The notes beneath the pieces were generated by a model. That model worked only from the letters and a program-made list of their open reading frames with translations. It was not told the DNA's origin and did not search any database. This document shows, in pieces, positions 16,214-24,807 of a DNA stretch of 37,825 nt (positions are counted from its first letter, which is position 1; every line of letters starts with the position of its first letter). The stretch is from Bacteroidota bacterium. GTDB taxonomy: Bacteria > Bacteroidota > Bacteroidia > Bacteroidales > JAAUTT01. The position numbers were made by a program, and so were the translations under genes. The stretch covers positions 1 to 37,825 of the forward strand of contig JAJYAG010000052.1 in NCBI GenBank assembly GCA_021779665.1. The letters are read 5' to 3'.

Positions 16214-18169
16214 TTATTTTTCCAGAATCATAAATTCTGTTCTTCTGTTTTGAGCTTTACCTTCTTCTGTATCGTTTGCTGCGACAGGCTGCGTTTCACC
16301 ATAACCTTTAGCAACAAGACGTTTGATATCAATTCCGTTGTCAGTCAGATAACCAACAACTGCTTTGGCCCTGTTCTCAGAAAGTACGCGGTTATGCTCA
16401 GGAGTTCCAGAATTATCGGTATGACCGGAAATTTGTACTTTAATAGTAACATTCTCCTTCATTAACTTCAATAACCTATCGAGCTCGACCTTAGATTCGG
16501 GTTTAAGTGTGTATTTATCGGTATCGAAGAATATATTTCGGAGAATAGATTTTTCGCCTTGCTTAATCGGACTTAAAGGAACATCCATTAAATAAGGCTT
16601 GGCGTAATCGCCATGTGTCATCGTAAAGTTTTCGGAAAAGAAAAGGTAACCGGGTGTGTTGGCATTCAAAGCATAATCGTGCCCCGCAGGAATACTGATC
16701 AGGAAAGTACCATCAACAGGATTGGAATAAGACTGCATGATCAATTTTGCAGTTTGAAGATCGACAAGCTCAAATTTGGCCCTCAACGGCTTTTTGGTTT
16801 CCATATCGTACACAGTACCTTTCATGTACGATACCGGTTTAGGCCTGATTTCTGCCGGCATTTCAAACTGGTAAATATCCCGGCCTCCGAATCCTCCTTC
16901 GCGTGTTGAAGAATAATAGGCCGTATTTCCCTTCGAATTTACAATCAGACCTTCTTCGTTAAAATTTGTATTTATCGGATAGCCGAGGTTTTTTGGTTTC
17001 GACCATTCACCAGCTGCATTCTTACGGGATAAAAACAAATCGAACCGTCCCATTCCCGGATGTCCGGTTGAGGAAAAATACAAACTTTCGTTATCCGGAT
17101 GAATAAAGGGCGATTGCTCCTCTCCGCTTGTATTGATGGTGTCGCCAAGGTTAACCGGATCACTCCAGGTTCCGTCGTCCTGCATGGTACTTTGCCAAAG
17201 ATCCAGTCCTCCTTTTCCGCCCGGTCTGTTGCTTGCAAAATACAGAGTACGCCCGTCGGGCGAAAGTGAGGGTTGTGTTTCCTTGTACCGCGAATTTACA
17301 GGTGCACCCAGATTTCGGGGAGTAACCCAGATTTTCCCGTTCCAATAGGAATAGTAAATATCGCATAAACCTAATCCCGAACGGCGGTTGCAGGCAGTGA
17401 AGTACATTTCTTTACCATCTGCCGATAAGGTTTGAGCGCCTTCATTATCGGAAGTGTTTAAAGGCATTCCTGCATTTTCTGCAGGAGTCCATCCGTCTTT
17501 CGAATATGAAGAAATGTAAAAATCCTCCTGCATATTAATCGAACTCTGCTGTTCATCCTTGTTCTCTTCATTTTTAGGACCTTTAGGAAGCAATAAGGTA
17601 AAAACAAAAGTCTGCTCATCAACACTTATGCTTGGCCAATACTGGTCGAGCTCATTATTAATGGAACTGCCCATGTTCTGAGGATTAAAGGGCACTGGAT
17701 GATCAACAGACCATAGTGCAAAGTCGCAGTTCGAAATTCCAGCCAGAGCCGACCTTCTGCTTTTCTCGGAAATGTTTTTATAAGCCAGGTACTTATTATA
17801 TTGTTCCTTTGCTTCGGAATATTTACCATCAATAAACTCAAGCTCCGCGAGGTTAAGATATGCTCCCGGAAAAAAATCCGGATTGAGAGAAATACTTTTT
17901 TTATACATCTCTATAGACTCGCTGAAATGACGCATATCCATATATAATTCGGCCAAAGAAAGCCATGCTTCGATAAACTTATCGTCTTCCTGAACAGCCA
18001 ATTTCAAATTTGCCTCTGCCGCATCATAATAGCGAAGTCCATAATTCTTCATTCCTTCTTCATAAAACCTTACTGCTTTTTTTGATTTTGATGAAAGCTG
18101 AGTTTGAGAATAAACTATCTGAAAGACCGAAAAAATAAGCAATAGAACTAAAACTAATCCTCTCCGCAT
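16214..18169 (-). CDS. OmpA-family envelope protein with TPR, PD40 beta-propeller and carboxypeptidase-like domains (PorE-like architecture)
   Basis: A 651-residue exported protein with signal peptide MRRGLVLVLLLIFSVFQIVYSQ. Domain order is: TPR repeats (about 28-160, with YYDAAEANLKLAV and HFSESIEMYKKSISLNPDF); a WD40/PD40 propeller (~185-440, with repeated 'PSLSPDGRTLYFASNRPGGKGGLDLW' units); a carboxypeptidase-regulatory-like beta domain (~450-535); and a C-terminal OmpA peptidoglycan-binding domain (~545-651, with GHTDNSGTPEHNRVLSENRA and QNRRTEFMI). The order matches PorE of the type IX secretion system, but Bacteroidota carry many paralogs with the same order. There is no lipobox cysteine, so T9SS membership is only possible. 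It is last in a minus-strand run after the CDF transporter (27-base gap). It likely bridges outer membrane and peptidoglycan. Confidence 0.9.
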   Translation of the reverse strand: MRRGLVLVLLLIFSVFQIVYSQTQLSSKSKKAVRFYEEGMKNYGLRYYDAAEANLKLAVQEDDKFIEAWLSLAELYMDMRHFSESIEMYKKSISLNPDFFPGAYLNLAELEFIDGKYSEAKEQYNKYLAYKNISEKSRRSALAGISNCDFALWSVDHPVPFNPQNMGSSINNELDQYWPSISVDEQTFVFTLLLPKGPKNEENKDEQQSSINMQEDFYISSYSKDGWTPAENAGMPLNTSDNEGAQTLSADGKEMYFTACNRRSGLGLCDIYYSYWNGKIWVTPRNLGAPVNSRYKETQPSLSPDGRTLYFASNRPGGKGGLDLWQSTMQDDGTWSDPVNLGDTINTSGEEQSPFIHPDNESLYFSSTGHPGMGRFDLFLSRKNAAGEWSKPKNLGYPINTNFNEEGLIVNSKGNTAYYSSTREGGFGGRDIYQFEMPAEIRPKPVSYMKGTVYDMETKKPLRAKFELVDLQTAKLIMQSYSNPVDGTFLISIPAGHDYALNANTPGYLFFSENFTMTHGDYAKPYLMDVPLSPIKQGEKSILRNIFFDTDKYTLKPESKVELDRLLKLMKENVTIKVQISGHTDNSGTPEHNRVLSENRAKAVVGYLTDNGIDIKRLVAKGYGETQPVAANDTEEGKAQNRRTEFMILEK

Positions 18170-18196
18170 ATCTGATGTTTTTGAATATTCTGATTT

Positions 18197-19054
18197 TTAT
18201 TCACTAATAGGTTCAACATGGATATTAATCCTAAGCTGAGGCATATTTTCATTCAATTTATTTTCAATTTCGTCGCAAATACGGTGAACTTCTCCAAGCT
18301 CCATCCGGGAAGGAAGTTCTACGTGCAGATCCAGAAACTTCTGACTTCCGGCTTTCCTGGTCTTCAATTCGTGAAATTGAATATTCATTCCGTTAAGTAA
18401 TACTTCTATCTTTTTTATATCCTCTTTAGGTAAAGCACTGTCGAGTAAAGGAGAATAAGCTCTTGACAACAAGTTAAAACTTTCCTTTAAAATAAACAAT
18501 GCTACCAAAATTGCTACAATGGGGTCGAGAATGGCAATACCTGTAATCCAGAGCAATAATAATCCAACGCCTACCCCGAAAGATGTATAAACATCAGTTT
18601 TAAGGTGCAAAGCATCGGCCTCCAAAGCAATGGATTCGGTTTCCTTTGCCACTTTGTAAAGTTTCCGGGAAACCACAAAATTAACCAAGGCAGAAATAAA
18701 CATTACCAATACACCAATGCCGACACCTAAACTATTAACCTCTGCCGGATTAATAATTTTGTGAATCGCTTCGTATATAATCCAGACTGCAGCAATTAAA
18801 ATCAAAATAGCTTCAACTACTCCTGACACGTTTTCGAACTTACCATGGCCGTATGGATGATCATCGTCGGGCGGGTTATCTGAAATTCGGACTGAAAAAT
18901 AAGCGATTACCGCTGCAATAAGATCCATTAAAGAGTGAATTGCTTCCGAAATAATACTTACCGAACCACTTAAAATCCCAACCACGACTTTCATAATTAT
19001 TAAAAAGGTGTTGGAAAAAACTGATATCCTGGCAATGCTGGTTTTTTTATTCAT
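18197..19054 (-). CDS. Cation diffusion facilitator family metal exporter
   Basis: This 285-residue inner-membrane antiporter exports divalent metal in exchange for protons. Six hydrophobic helices fill residues ~10-195, and a cytoplasmic dimerisation domain (~205-285, ending RINIHVEPISE) follows. The transport site is formed by H40-x3-D44 in helix 2 (EAIHSLMD) and H150-x3-D154 in helix 5 (ADALHLKTD). An HD-HD site is typical of zinc-selective members, whereas bacterial YiiP has DD-HD. The segment DDDHPYGHGKFE after helix 2 is the family hallmark. The gene lies between a lipoprotein gene (19-base gap upstream) and the OmpA-family gene and is likely co-transcribed with both. Zinc is the best guess, but cobalt or iron cannot be excluded. 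Confidence 0.93.
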   Translation of the reverse strand: MNKKTSIARISVFSNTFLIIMKVVVGILSGSVSIISEAIHSLMDLIAAVIAYFSVRISDNPPDDDHPYGHGKFENVSGVVEAILILIAAVWIIYEAIHKIINPAEVNSLGVGIGVLVMFISALVNFVVSRKLYKVAKETESIALEADALHLKTDVYTSFGVGVGLLLLWITGIAILDPIVAILVALFILKESFNLLSRAYSPLLDSALPKEDIKKIEVLLNGMNIQFHELKTRKAGSQKFLDLHVELPSRMELGEVHRICDEIENKLNENMPQLRINIHVEPISE

Positions 19055-19073
19055 TGCTTATAAAAAGAAAATA

Positions 19074-19937
19074 TTAGTATAAAACTATCTCAATTATCTG
19101 AGCCGGAGACCGTGTTTTCTCAGAAGAGATTAAAATTTTTGAATCGTCGAAGCATATTCCCTCCGTTTGATAGGTGGCAATCTTATCGAGATCGTACCTG
19201 ACTGACTGCTTGTCCGAAAGTTTGTTCATGTCAGTAAATGTGTAGCTTATAATAAAAGGTACAAAACTACTGTACCCTATAAGCACGAGTTTATTGTCCT
19301 GACATGATGCTCCGGTAACAAGTCCCTTTGTTCCAAGAGTCGTTATTTTTTTCGCAACATATTTGCCACTTACTTTAGGCAAACTGTACACTGTTGAAGT
19401 TCCGTCGAGCCAGTTCTTTGAAAAGAGGTAAATATTGTCCTTCATAACCACAAAGGCCTCGCAATCGTAAGGGCTCATACTCACCGCCAGCGAAACCGGT
19501 TTATAACCCGGATAACTAAACACAATTTTTTCAGCAGTAACTTCTCCATTCCCCTTCTCAGGCAGCGAAGCTTTGGCAATCTTGTAAATAACCATCGAGT
19601 CGCGGGTACCCTGATTATTTCCAAAATCTCCTATATAAATAAAGGTATTATCCTGAGTAATCTCTTCCCAATCTTTGTTAATGCCATTTTTAATGATTAT
19701 GGTTTGTTCAATACTGTCGTTTGTAAGGTTTAACCCGTAAATCTCGGGCTTACCACCACTATCGTTAAAAGTCCATACTAACCCGTTGAATTTTATTAAT
19801 CCCGATGTTTCCTGAACTTCTTCCGGCAGTATATGTCTTTTTCCCACTGTATAAGCAGAGTTTGTTTTTTGAGTCATCGCAGAATCGCACGAAACAAAAA
19901 AAGTTAAAATTGAAAGGGTCAATAGCTTAATACGCAT
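19074..19937 (-). CDS. Beta-propeller-like lipoprotein of unknown function
   Basis: A 287-residue protein with a lipoprotein signal: hydrophobic segment LLTLSILTFFVSC with Cys18 as the likely lipidated residue. The mature part is beta-rich and carries short motifs typical of six- or seven-blade propellers related to SdiA-regulated or esterase-like (phytase-type) proteins: ETSGLIKFNGLVWTFNDSGG, DWEEITQDNTFIYIGDFGNN and YQTEGICFDDSKILISSEK. The recurring 'E[TE][SG]' plus 'ND/GD' pattern around each blade supports this. It is first in a minus-strand run with the CDF transporter and OmpA-family genes. Substrate is unknown. It is probably attached to the periplasmic or outer face of a membrane. 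Confidence 0.75.
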   Translation of the reverse strand: MRIKLLTLSILTFFVSCDSAMTQKTNSAYTVGKRHILPEEVQETSGLIKFNGLVWTFNDSGGKPEIYGLNLTNDSIEQTIIIKNGINKDWEEITQDNTFIYIGDFGNNQGTRDSMVIYKIAKASLPEKGNGEVTAEKIVFSYPGYKPVSLAVSMSPYDCEAFVVMKDNIYLFSKNWLDGTSTVYSLPKVSGKYVAKKITTLGTKGLVTGASCQDNKLVLIGYSSFVPFIISYTFTDMNKLSDKQSVRYDLDKIATYQTEGICFDDSKILISSEKTRSPAQIIEIVLY

Positions 19938-19959
19938 AATCCGGTGTTTAATCCTATCA

Positions 19960-19989
19960 CAAAAGTATCATAAGAAAAACAATGATACT
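19960..19989. promoter_or_regulatory. Candidate promoter and 8-bp inverted repeat before the lipoprotein operon
   Basis: Minus strand TACTTTTG (19960-19967) is an exact TAnnTTTG match 22 bases before the lipoprotein start, with a TTG at 19991-19993 as a long-spaced -33. Overlapping it, AGTATCAT (19964-19971) is repeated inverted as ATGATACT (19982-19989) with a 10-base gap, a possible operator shared by the divergent oxidoreductase gene. Confidence 0.35.
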
Positions 19990-20035
19990 ACAAGTTAGTT
20001 AGTTTTTGTATTTTAGATGTCAAAAACGTACAATT

Positions 20036-21079
20036 ATGTCACAGATAGTAACAGGTTTAGCTTCTTTCGGAATGTCGGGCAAAGTTTTTCATGCGCCTTT
20101 ATTGCATCATCATCCTCAATTCAGGATGAAAAAAATTGTGGAAAGGACCAAAAATGAGGCATCCTTATTATACCCTAATATTACTACTGTAAAAACTTTC
20201 GATGAGCTTCTTGTTGACAACGAAATTGAACTTGTAATTGTTAATACCCCTGATCATACTCATTTTGATTTAGCCAGCAGAGCATTGGAAGCCGGAAAAC
20301 ATGTTATCGTTGAAAAACCTTTTACGCAAACGGTTGAACAAGGAGAAGCCCTGATTAATCTGGCATACAAAAAAAATCTTCATCTCAGTGTTTTTCAAAA
20401 CCGTCGGTGGGATAATGATTTCTTAACCGTAAAGGAAGTGATTAAACAAGGGTTACTCGGCCGACTGGTTGAATTTGAATCGCACTTCGACCGTTACCGG
20501 AATTTTATTCAACCCGGCACCTGGAAGGAAGATGCTTCAACAGGCACAGGAACATTGTTTAACCTGGGATCGCATATGATAGATCAGGCTTTGTGTCTTT
20601 TTGGGATGCCCGAAGCTTTGCATGCCGATGTAAGAATTCTTCGCACCAATGGCAATGTTGACGACAGCTATGATTTAAAATTATACTATTCTGATGTAAA
20701 GGTTACCCTTAAAGGAAGTTACCTGGTTCGTGAAGCGGGTCCCAGGTACACTCTTCATGGTACCTTGGGATCATTTCTGAAGTATGGGATAGACCCACAG
20801 GAAGAAGCCCTCAAGGCTGAAAAGTCTCTGAACGATCCTAACTGGGGAAGAGATGACGAATCCAAATGGGGTTTGCTAAACACCGAAATAAATGGGTTGC
20901 ATTATTCCGGAAAAATTGAGACTATACCGGGTAATTACCTTGCTTTTTACGACAGTATATACAAAACTATCCGACACTCCGCTCCTCTGGAAGTTATAGC
21001 TGAAGATGCGCTGAATAATATTAAGCTGATTAATGCCGCACTTATCAGCAATAAAACAAAAGAGGCCGTTATTCTATAA
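20036..21079 (+). CDS. Gfo/Idh/MocA-family NAD(P)-dependent oxidoreductase
   Basis: A 347-residue enzyme starting at the ATG at 20036; an in-frame ATG at 20006 is rejected because it adds an unconserved 10-residue extension. The N-terminal Rossmann domain has a modified glycine motif, GLASFGMSGKVFHAPLL, typical of the YdgJ/YhhX branch. It is followed by VIVNTPDHTHFDLASRALEAGKHVIVEKPFTQT, where Lys94 of EKP is the expected catalytic or substrate-binding residue. The C-terminal alpha/beta domain contains GTLFNLGSHMIDQAL, whose His is commonly part of the active site. Family members oxidise or reduce sugars and inositols; the substrate here is unknown. It is divergent from the lipoprotein operon and upstream of the hybrid kinase. 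Confidence 0.92.
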   Translation: MSQIVTGLASFGMSGKVFHAPLLHHHPQFRMKKIVERTKNEASLLYPNITTVKTFDELLVDNEIELVIVNTPDHTHFDLASRALEAGKHVIVEKPFTQTVEQGEALINLAYKKNLHLSVFQNRRWDNDFLTVKEVIKQGLLGRLVEFESHFDRYRNFIQPGTWKEDASTGTGTLFNLGSHMIDQALCLFGMPEALHADVRILRTNGNVDDSYDLKLYYSDVKVTLKGSYLVREAGPRYTLHGTLGSFLKYGIDPQEEALKAEKSLNDPNWGRDDESKWGLLNTEINGLHYSGKIETIPGNYLAFYDSIYKTIRHSAPLEVIAEDALNNIKLINAALISNKTKEAVIL

Positions 21080-21148
21080 CAACTTGAACATTTGGATATT
21101 ATAGTAGTTTATAAAAAAAGTTTATCAGCAAATGAGTGTCAAGCCATA

Positions 21149-21172
21149 ATTTTAAGTAAATTAACTTAAAAT
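21149..21172. promoter_or_regulatory. 9-bp inverted repeat upstream of the hybrid kinase gene
   Basis: ATTTTAAGT (21149-21157) and ACTTAAAAT (21164-21172) form a perfect AT-only-core dyad with a six-base centre, ending 27 bases before the kinase ATG. There is no T tract after it, so an operator is more likely than a terminator. No regulator can be assigned. Confidence 0.3.
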
Positions 21173-21199
21173 AAATAATGGCACACAGCACGGACGGAA

Positions 21200-24112
21200 A
21201 TGGAGCAGCAACTATTGGAAATATTGGAATTCTCGCCTGATATCCATTATTATTATGATGTTTCGGAATCGATATATACTTATGTCAATCCAGCTATTAA
21301 GGAACATTTTGGAATATCTCCTGAAAAAATTACAGGTTGTGATTATACATTTTTATACGACATAATTCATCCGGAAGACAGAGAAATATTTGAGACGCAT
21401 TGGGCAAATCCTGCAAATAGCAGTAACTCATCCAATATTGATTCGTGCGATTATCGATGCCGTACCAGTATTGGCAAATTCTTTTGGTTTAACGATACTC
21501 ATCGTTATTTACGAAACAACGAAGGGAAAATTATTTCTATAATTGGGTGCATCCGGGATGTCACAGATTTAAAGGTCGTTGAAATTCTAAAATCGAGCAG
21601 TAAAGAACGGTATTCGCTGGCGATGGAAGCAGCCAGCGATTCCATATGGGAATGGAAAATTACTTCTAACAGGTTATTTTTCGATGCCCGCTTTTATTCC
21701 ATTCTTGAATATGAGCCTTACGAATTTCAGGATAATTTTACAGAATGGGAAAACCTCATGCATCCTGACGACAGGCAAAATGCTTTTGAACTTTTAAAAA
21801 ACTGTGCCTCGGGTTTAACCGAGCAAATTCATCTGGAATACCGTATCCGGACCAAGTCAAATAATTGGAAATGGATTCTTTGCCGTGCTAAAGTTTCAGC
21901 CAAAAATGACGAAGGAAAAATTATAAAAATTATCGGAACCCAAACTGATATAACCAAGCTGAAAGAAGCAGAGGAAGAAATCAGAAAACACAATACCGCA
22001 TTAAAGGAAGCAGAAAAAACAATTCACAGGAATAGTCAGGCCCTTCAGGTATTATACTCCAATCTAAAAGAAAACGAGGAACGTTTGCAGCTTTTCTTCG
22101 ACGAGGCAAAGAATATTGCCTTTTTAATGTTCGAACTGAAAGAAAGGCATTATATATTAACAGAATTCAGCTCAGGTGCCGAAGTAATTTTCGACACCAT
22201 AAAATCGTCAGTTTTACATAAAAGAATCGATCAGATATTTTCAGATACCCCCAACTCCCGTTTCAGTGATTTTATAATTAACCTGAATAGAGGGCGTTTA
22301 GATTATAAAGGTGAATTTTCAATTATTAAGCCGAACGGCCAGAGTAACACCTGCCTGCTGAGTGTTCACTTTATCAATAAAGAGGCTGATAATGGGAAAA
22401 TTCTTATAATACTTACTGATATTCAGGAAAGAAAGGAATTTGAAATTGCTCTTAAATATAAAAATGAAGAGCTGGTTGCAGCCGAAGAAGAACTCAAAGC
22501 TACCAATGATGAACTGAAGTTTGTAAATGAAGAAATTCAGCGCGGTAATATCCAGCTGCGAAAGACAAATGAAAGGCTGCTCGAAAGTGAAGAAAAATTC
22601 AGAGAGCTGGCTGAAAATACAAATGATGCTTTCTGGCTGCGCGACGAAAAGGAACTTTTATATATCAATCCTTCATTTGAAAAACTTTGGGGTCGCAGTA
22701 AGGATCAGATCTTTGAGAATCCCCAGCAACTTGAGAAACTTGTTCATCCCGAAGACCGGAGCCGCTATACTAAATGGGACGACTTTCAATCATTTACCAT
22801 AATAATTAATTATTCAGAGCAATTCAGAATTATTAAAGACGATGGCTCTGTACGTTGGCTCTGGGCAAGAATTCACCCGGTATTTAACAACGAAGGTAAA
22901 ATTTACCGTCTTGCAGGAATTGCAACCGATATAACCGAGCTTAAGGAAACAGAAGCTGCCCTCCTCCGGGCCAAAGAAAAAGCGATGGAAAGTGATAACC
23001 TGAAATCGGCGTTCCTGGCCAATATTTCCCACGAAATACGAACCCCCATGAACGGAGTTCTTGGCTTTTTGGAGCTTTTAAGCGACGATTCCTTAACGGC
23101 CGATACACGGGAACAATACATCAACATCATCAAAAAGAGCAGTAAGCAGTTGCTGCAACTTATAAATGACATTATCGATATTTCAAAAATTGAAGCCAAC
23201 CAGTTAAACCTCGATATTCACGAATGCAACATCAACAGTGTTGCCCGCGACATTTTCCTGTTTTATAAGAAAGACAAGCTACTGCTCGAAAAAGATAATC
23301 TTGAACTAAAAATAGAGCTACCGCTGATTGACGAGTACGCCAAAATATTTACCGATGAATCCCGGTTAAGTCAAATCCTGATGAATATTGCCGACAATGC
23401 TGTCAAATTTACGAATCAGGGTGAAATTGTTATTGGTTACAGGCAGGCCGATAAAAAAACTATTGAGTTCTATATCAAAGATACTGGAATTGGAATACCA
23501 AAGGATCAGTACCATCTGGTATTTGAGCGTTTTCGACAGGTCGATGGTTCTACCACACGCAAATATGGAGGTACTGGCCTGGGACTTTCAATTTCAGAAG
23601 GCCTGGCAAAATTACTGGGCGGATCTATAAGATTCGAATCAGAACCAGGCGTGGGTACCACATTTTATGTAACATTACCTTACAATCCGGTTAACCGGCG
23701 TATTCTTGAGCCTTATTCAGTATCTGAGGAAACGATTCCTAACTGGGAAAACAAAATAATTATGATAGTAGAAGATGATGAGATCAATTGTGAATTAATG
23801 AAAACAATGCTCGAACCTTCCAATGCTATAATAATCACGGCCGGTTCGGGCGAAGATGCTATCAGGATTTTCTCAAGTAATCAGTCTATCCATCTGGTGC
23901 TTATGGATATCCGTTTACCCGGAATTAATGGATATCAGGCCATGCGATACATTAAAGATCAGAATCCGTCCATACCGGTTGTTGCCCAAACTGCTTTTGC
24001 AATGTCCGAGGATAACCAAAAGTGCCTGGAGCAAGGCTTCGACGACTATATAGCTAAACCCATCAACAGAAAACTTTTATACAAAATTATACAGAAGCAG
24101 CTTAACTGGTAA
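21200..24112 (+). CDS. Soluble hybrid sensor histidine kinase with four PAS-type domains and a receiver
   Basis: This 970-residue protein has no transmembrane helix. Domain order: PAS 1 (~5-125), PAS 2 (~135-255), a more divergent PAS 3 (~290-410), a coiled coil (~410-465), PAS 4 (~467-585), HisKA with the phosphoacceptor H611 in FLANISHEIRTPMNG, an HATPase domain with N-box and G-boxes (ILMNIADNAVKF, DTGIGIPK, GGTGLGLSI), and a C-terminal receiver with D903 in LVLMDIRLPG. PAS domains 1, 2 and 4 carry the 'HP[ED]DR' and 'DIT[DEK]LK' borders of the PAC type. This indicates a cytoplasmic multi-input sensor with internal phosphorelay. No separate response regulator is adjacent, so output probably goes through an HPt protein elsewhere. 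A strong terminator follows. Confidence 0.95.
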   Translation: MEQQLLEILEFSPDIHYYYDVSESIYTYVNPAIKEHFGISPEKITGCDYTFLYDIIHPEDREIFETHWANPANSSNSSNIDSCDYRCRTSIGKFFWFNDTHRYLRNNEGKIISIIGCIRDVTDLKVVEILKSSSKERYSLAMEAASDSIWEWKITSNRLFFDARFYSILEYEPYEFQDNFTEWENLMHPDDRQNAFELLKNCASGLTEQIHLEYRIRTKSNNWKWILCRAKVSAKNDEGKIIKIIGTQTDITKLKEAEEEIRKHNTALKEAEKTIHRNSQALQVLYSNLKENEERLQLFFDEAKNIAFLMFELKERHYILTEFSSGAEVIFDTIKSSVLHKRIDQIFSDTPNSRFSDFIINLNRGRLDYKGEFSIIKPNGQSNTCLLSVHFINKEADNGKILIILTDIQERKEFEIALKYKNEELVAAEEELKATNDELKFVNEEIQRGNIQLRKTNERLLESEEKFRELAENTNDAFWLRDEKELLYINPSFEKLWGRSKDQIFENPQQLEKLVHPEDRSRYTKWDDFQSFTIIINYSEQFRIIKDDGSVRWLWARIHPVFNNEGKIYRLAGIATDITELKETEAALLRAKEKAMESDNLKSAFLANISHEIRTPMNGVLGFLELLSDDSLTADTREQYINIIKKSSKQLLQLINDIIDISKIEANQLNLDIHECNINSVARDIFLFYKKDKLLLEKDNLELKIELPLIDEYAKIFTDESRLSQILMNIADNAVKFTNQGEIVIGYRQADKKTIEFYIKDTGIGIPKDQYHLVFERFRQVDGSTTRKYGGTGLGLSISEGLAKLLGGSIRFESEPGVGTTFYVTLPYNPVNRRILEPYSVSEETIPNWENKIIMIVEDDEINCELMKTMLEPSNAIIITAGSGEDAIRIFSSNQSIHLVLMDIRLPGINGYQAMRYIKDQNPSIPVVAQTAFAMSEDNQKCLEQGFDDYIAKPINRKLLYKIIQKQLNW

Positions 24113-24122
24113 AAACAATAAA

Positions 24123-24164
24123 AAAAAAGCTAAACCATAAATTTTAAAACGTTTTAGCTTTTTT
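24123..24164 (+). terminator. Intrinsic terminator of the hybrid kinase gene
   Basis: Stem AAAAAAGCTAAA (24123-24134) with TTTAGCTTTTTT (24153-24164), 12 bp and perfect, 10 bases after the kinase stop. The T run continues after the stem and a second run of eight T lies just beyond it. Confidence 0.8.
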
Positions 24165-24239
24165 ATAAAGATTTTTTTTAATATTGCGGTTAGATAAAAT
24201 AATTTAATCGGAACAATCTTAAAGCCGGTCAACAAAACT

Positions 24240-24803
24240 ATGACTACAAACGTGTTATGGAATGAGGAGTGGAAAACTGTGAAGTTTTCGGGGATTAACG
24301 AAGAAGAAATTTACCAGGTTTCCAATTATGGGAGAATCAGAATTTTTAAGCCTGAACAGAATGACTGGAAGGTATTAAAATCAGCAAATGTGAAAGGTTA
24401 TCGGTATTTTACTTTCAAATCGAACATTGATTGGAAGCATAAAATTTCAAAGCCGGTACACCGTTTAGTTGCCGAATTATACTGTGAACAACCCACGGAA
24501 GAGCATAAATTCGTTATTCACATCAATTTTGTAAAGGATAATAACTTTTTCAAAAATCTGAAATGGGTTACTCAGGAAGAATTAACGGCCCACAACATTA
24601 AAAATCCAAATGTGATAAACTCGAGACGCAAAGGTGTTATTACCAATGCCAAACTTACCGAAACCGAGGTGATCCGTTTGAAACTGAAACTCAAAAGAGG
24701 AAAAAACAAGTTGTACAAAATTGCCAAGGAATTTGGCATTACACATACACAACTTAACCGGATAAGGTCTGGCGAAAACTGGGGACACGTAAAAGTGGAC
24801 TAA
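24240..24803 (+). CDS. Orphan NUMOD4 / HNH-endonuclease-like protein with C-terminal helix-turn-helix
   Basis: A 187-residue protein with three parts normally seen in homing endonucleases. Residues ~5-50 form a NUMOD4 DNA-binding motif (EEWKTVKFSGINEEEIYQVS, then NYGRIR). Residues ~70-115 are an HNH_3-type nuclease core (VHRLVAELYCE, then HINFVKDNNFFKNLKWVT). Residues ~138-185 form an intron-encoded-nuclease-type helix-turn-helix (LTETEVIRLK, then IAKEFGITHTQLNRIRSGEN). The core is altered: the usual N-H-x-D-G-N is I93-H94-I-N-F-V, though H74, H94, N101/N102 and N106 remain. There is no intron, intein or phage gene nearby. It stands alone between a terminator and a convergent methyltransferase gene (4-base gap). 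It could be a degenerate mobile nuclease or a domesticated DNA-binding protein. Confidence 0.82.
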   Translation: MTTNVLWNEEWKTVKFSGINEEEIYQVSNYGRIRIFKPEQNDWKVLKSANVKGYRYFTFKSNIDWKHKISKPVHRLVAELYCEQPTEEHKFVIHINFVKDNNFFKNLKWVTQEELTAHNIKNPNVINSRRKGVITNAKLTETEVIRLKLKLKRGKNKLYKIAKEFGITHTQLNRIRSGENWGHVKVD

Positions 24804-24807
24804 AACT

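Noticed and set aside
16214-18169. Naming the OmpA-family gene porE
   Set aside because: The domain order fits PorE, but paralogs of the same order are common in this phylum, there is no lipobox and no other T9SS machinery gene is adjacent.
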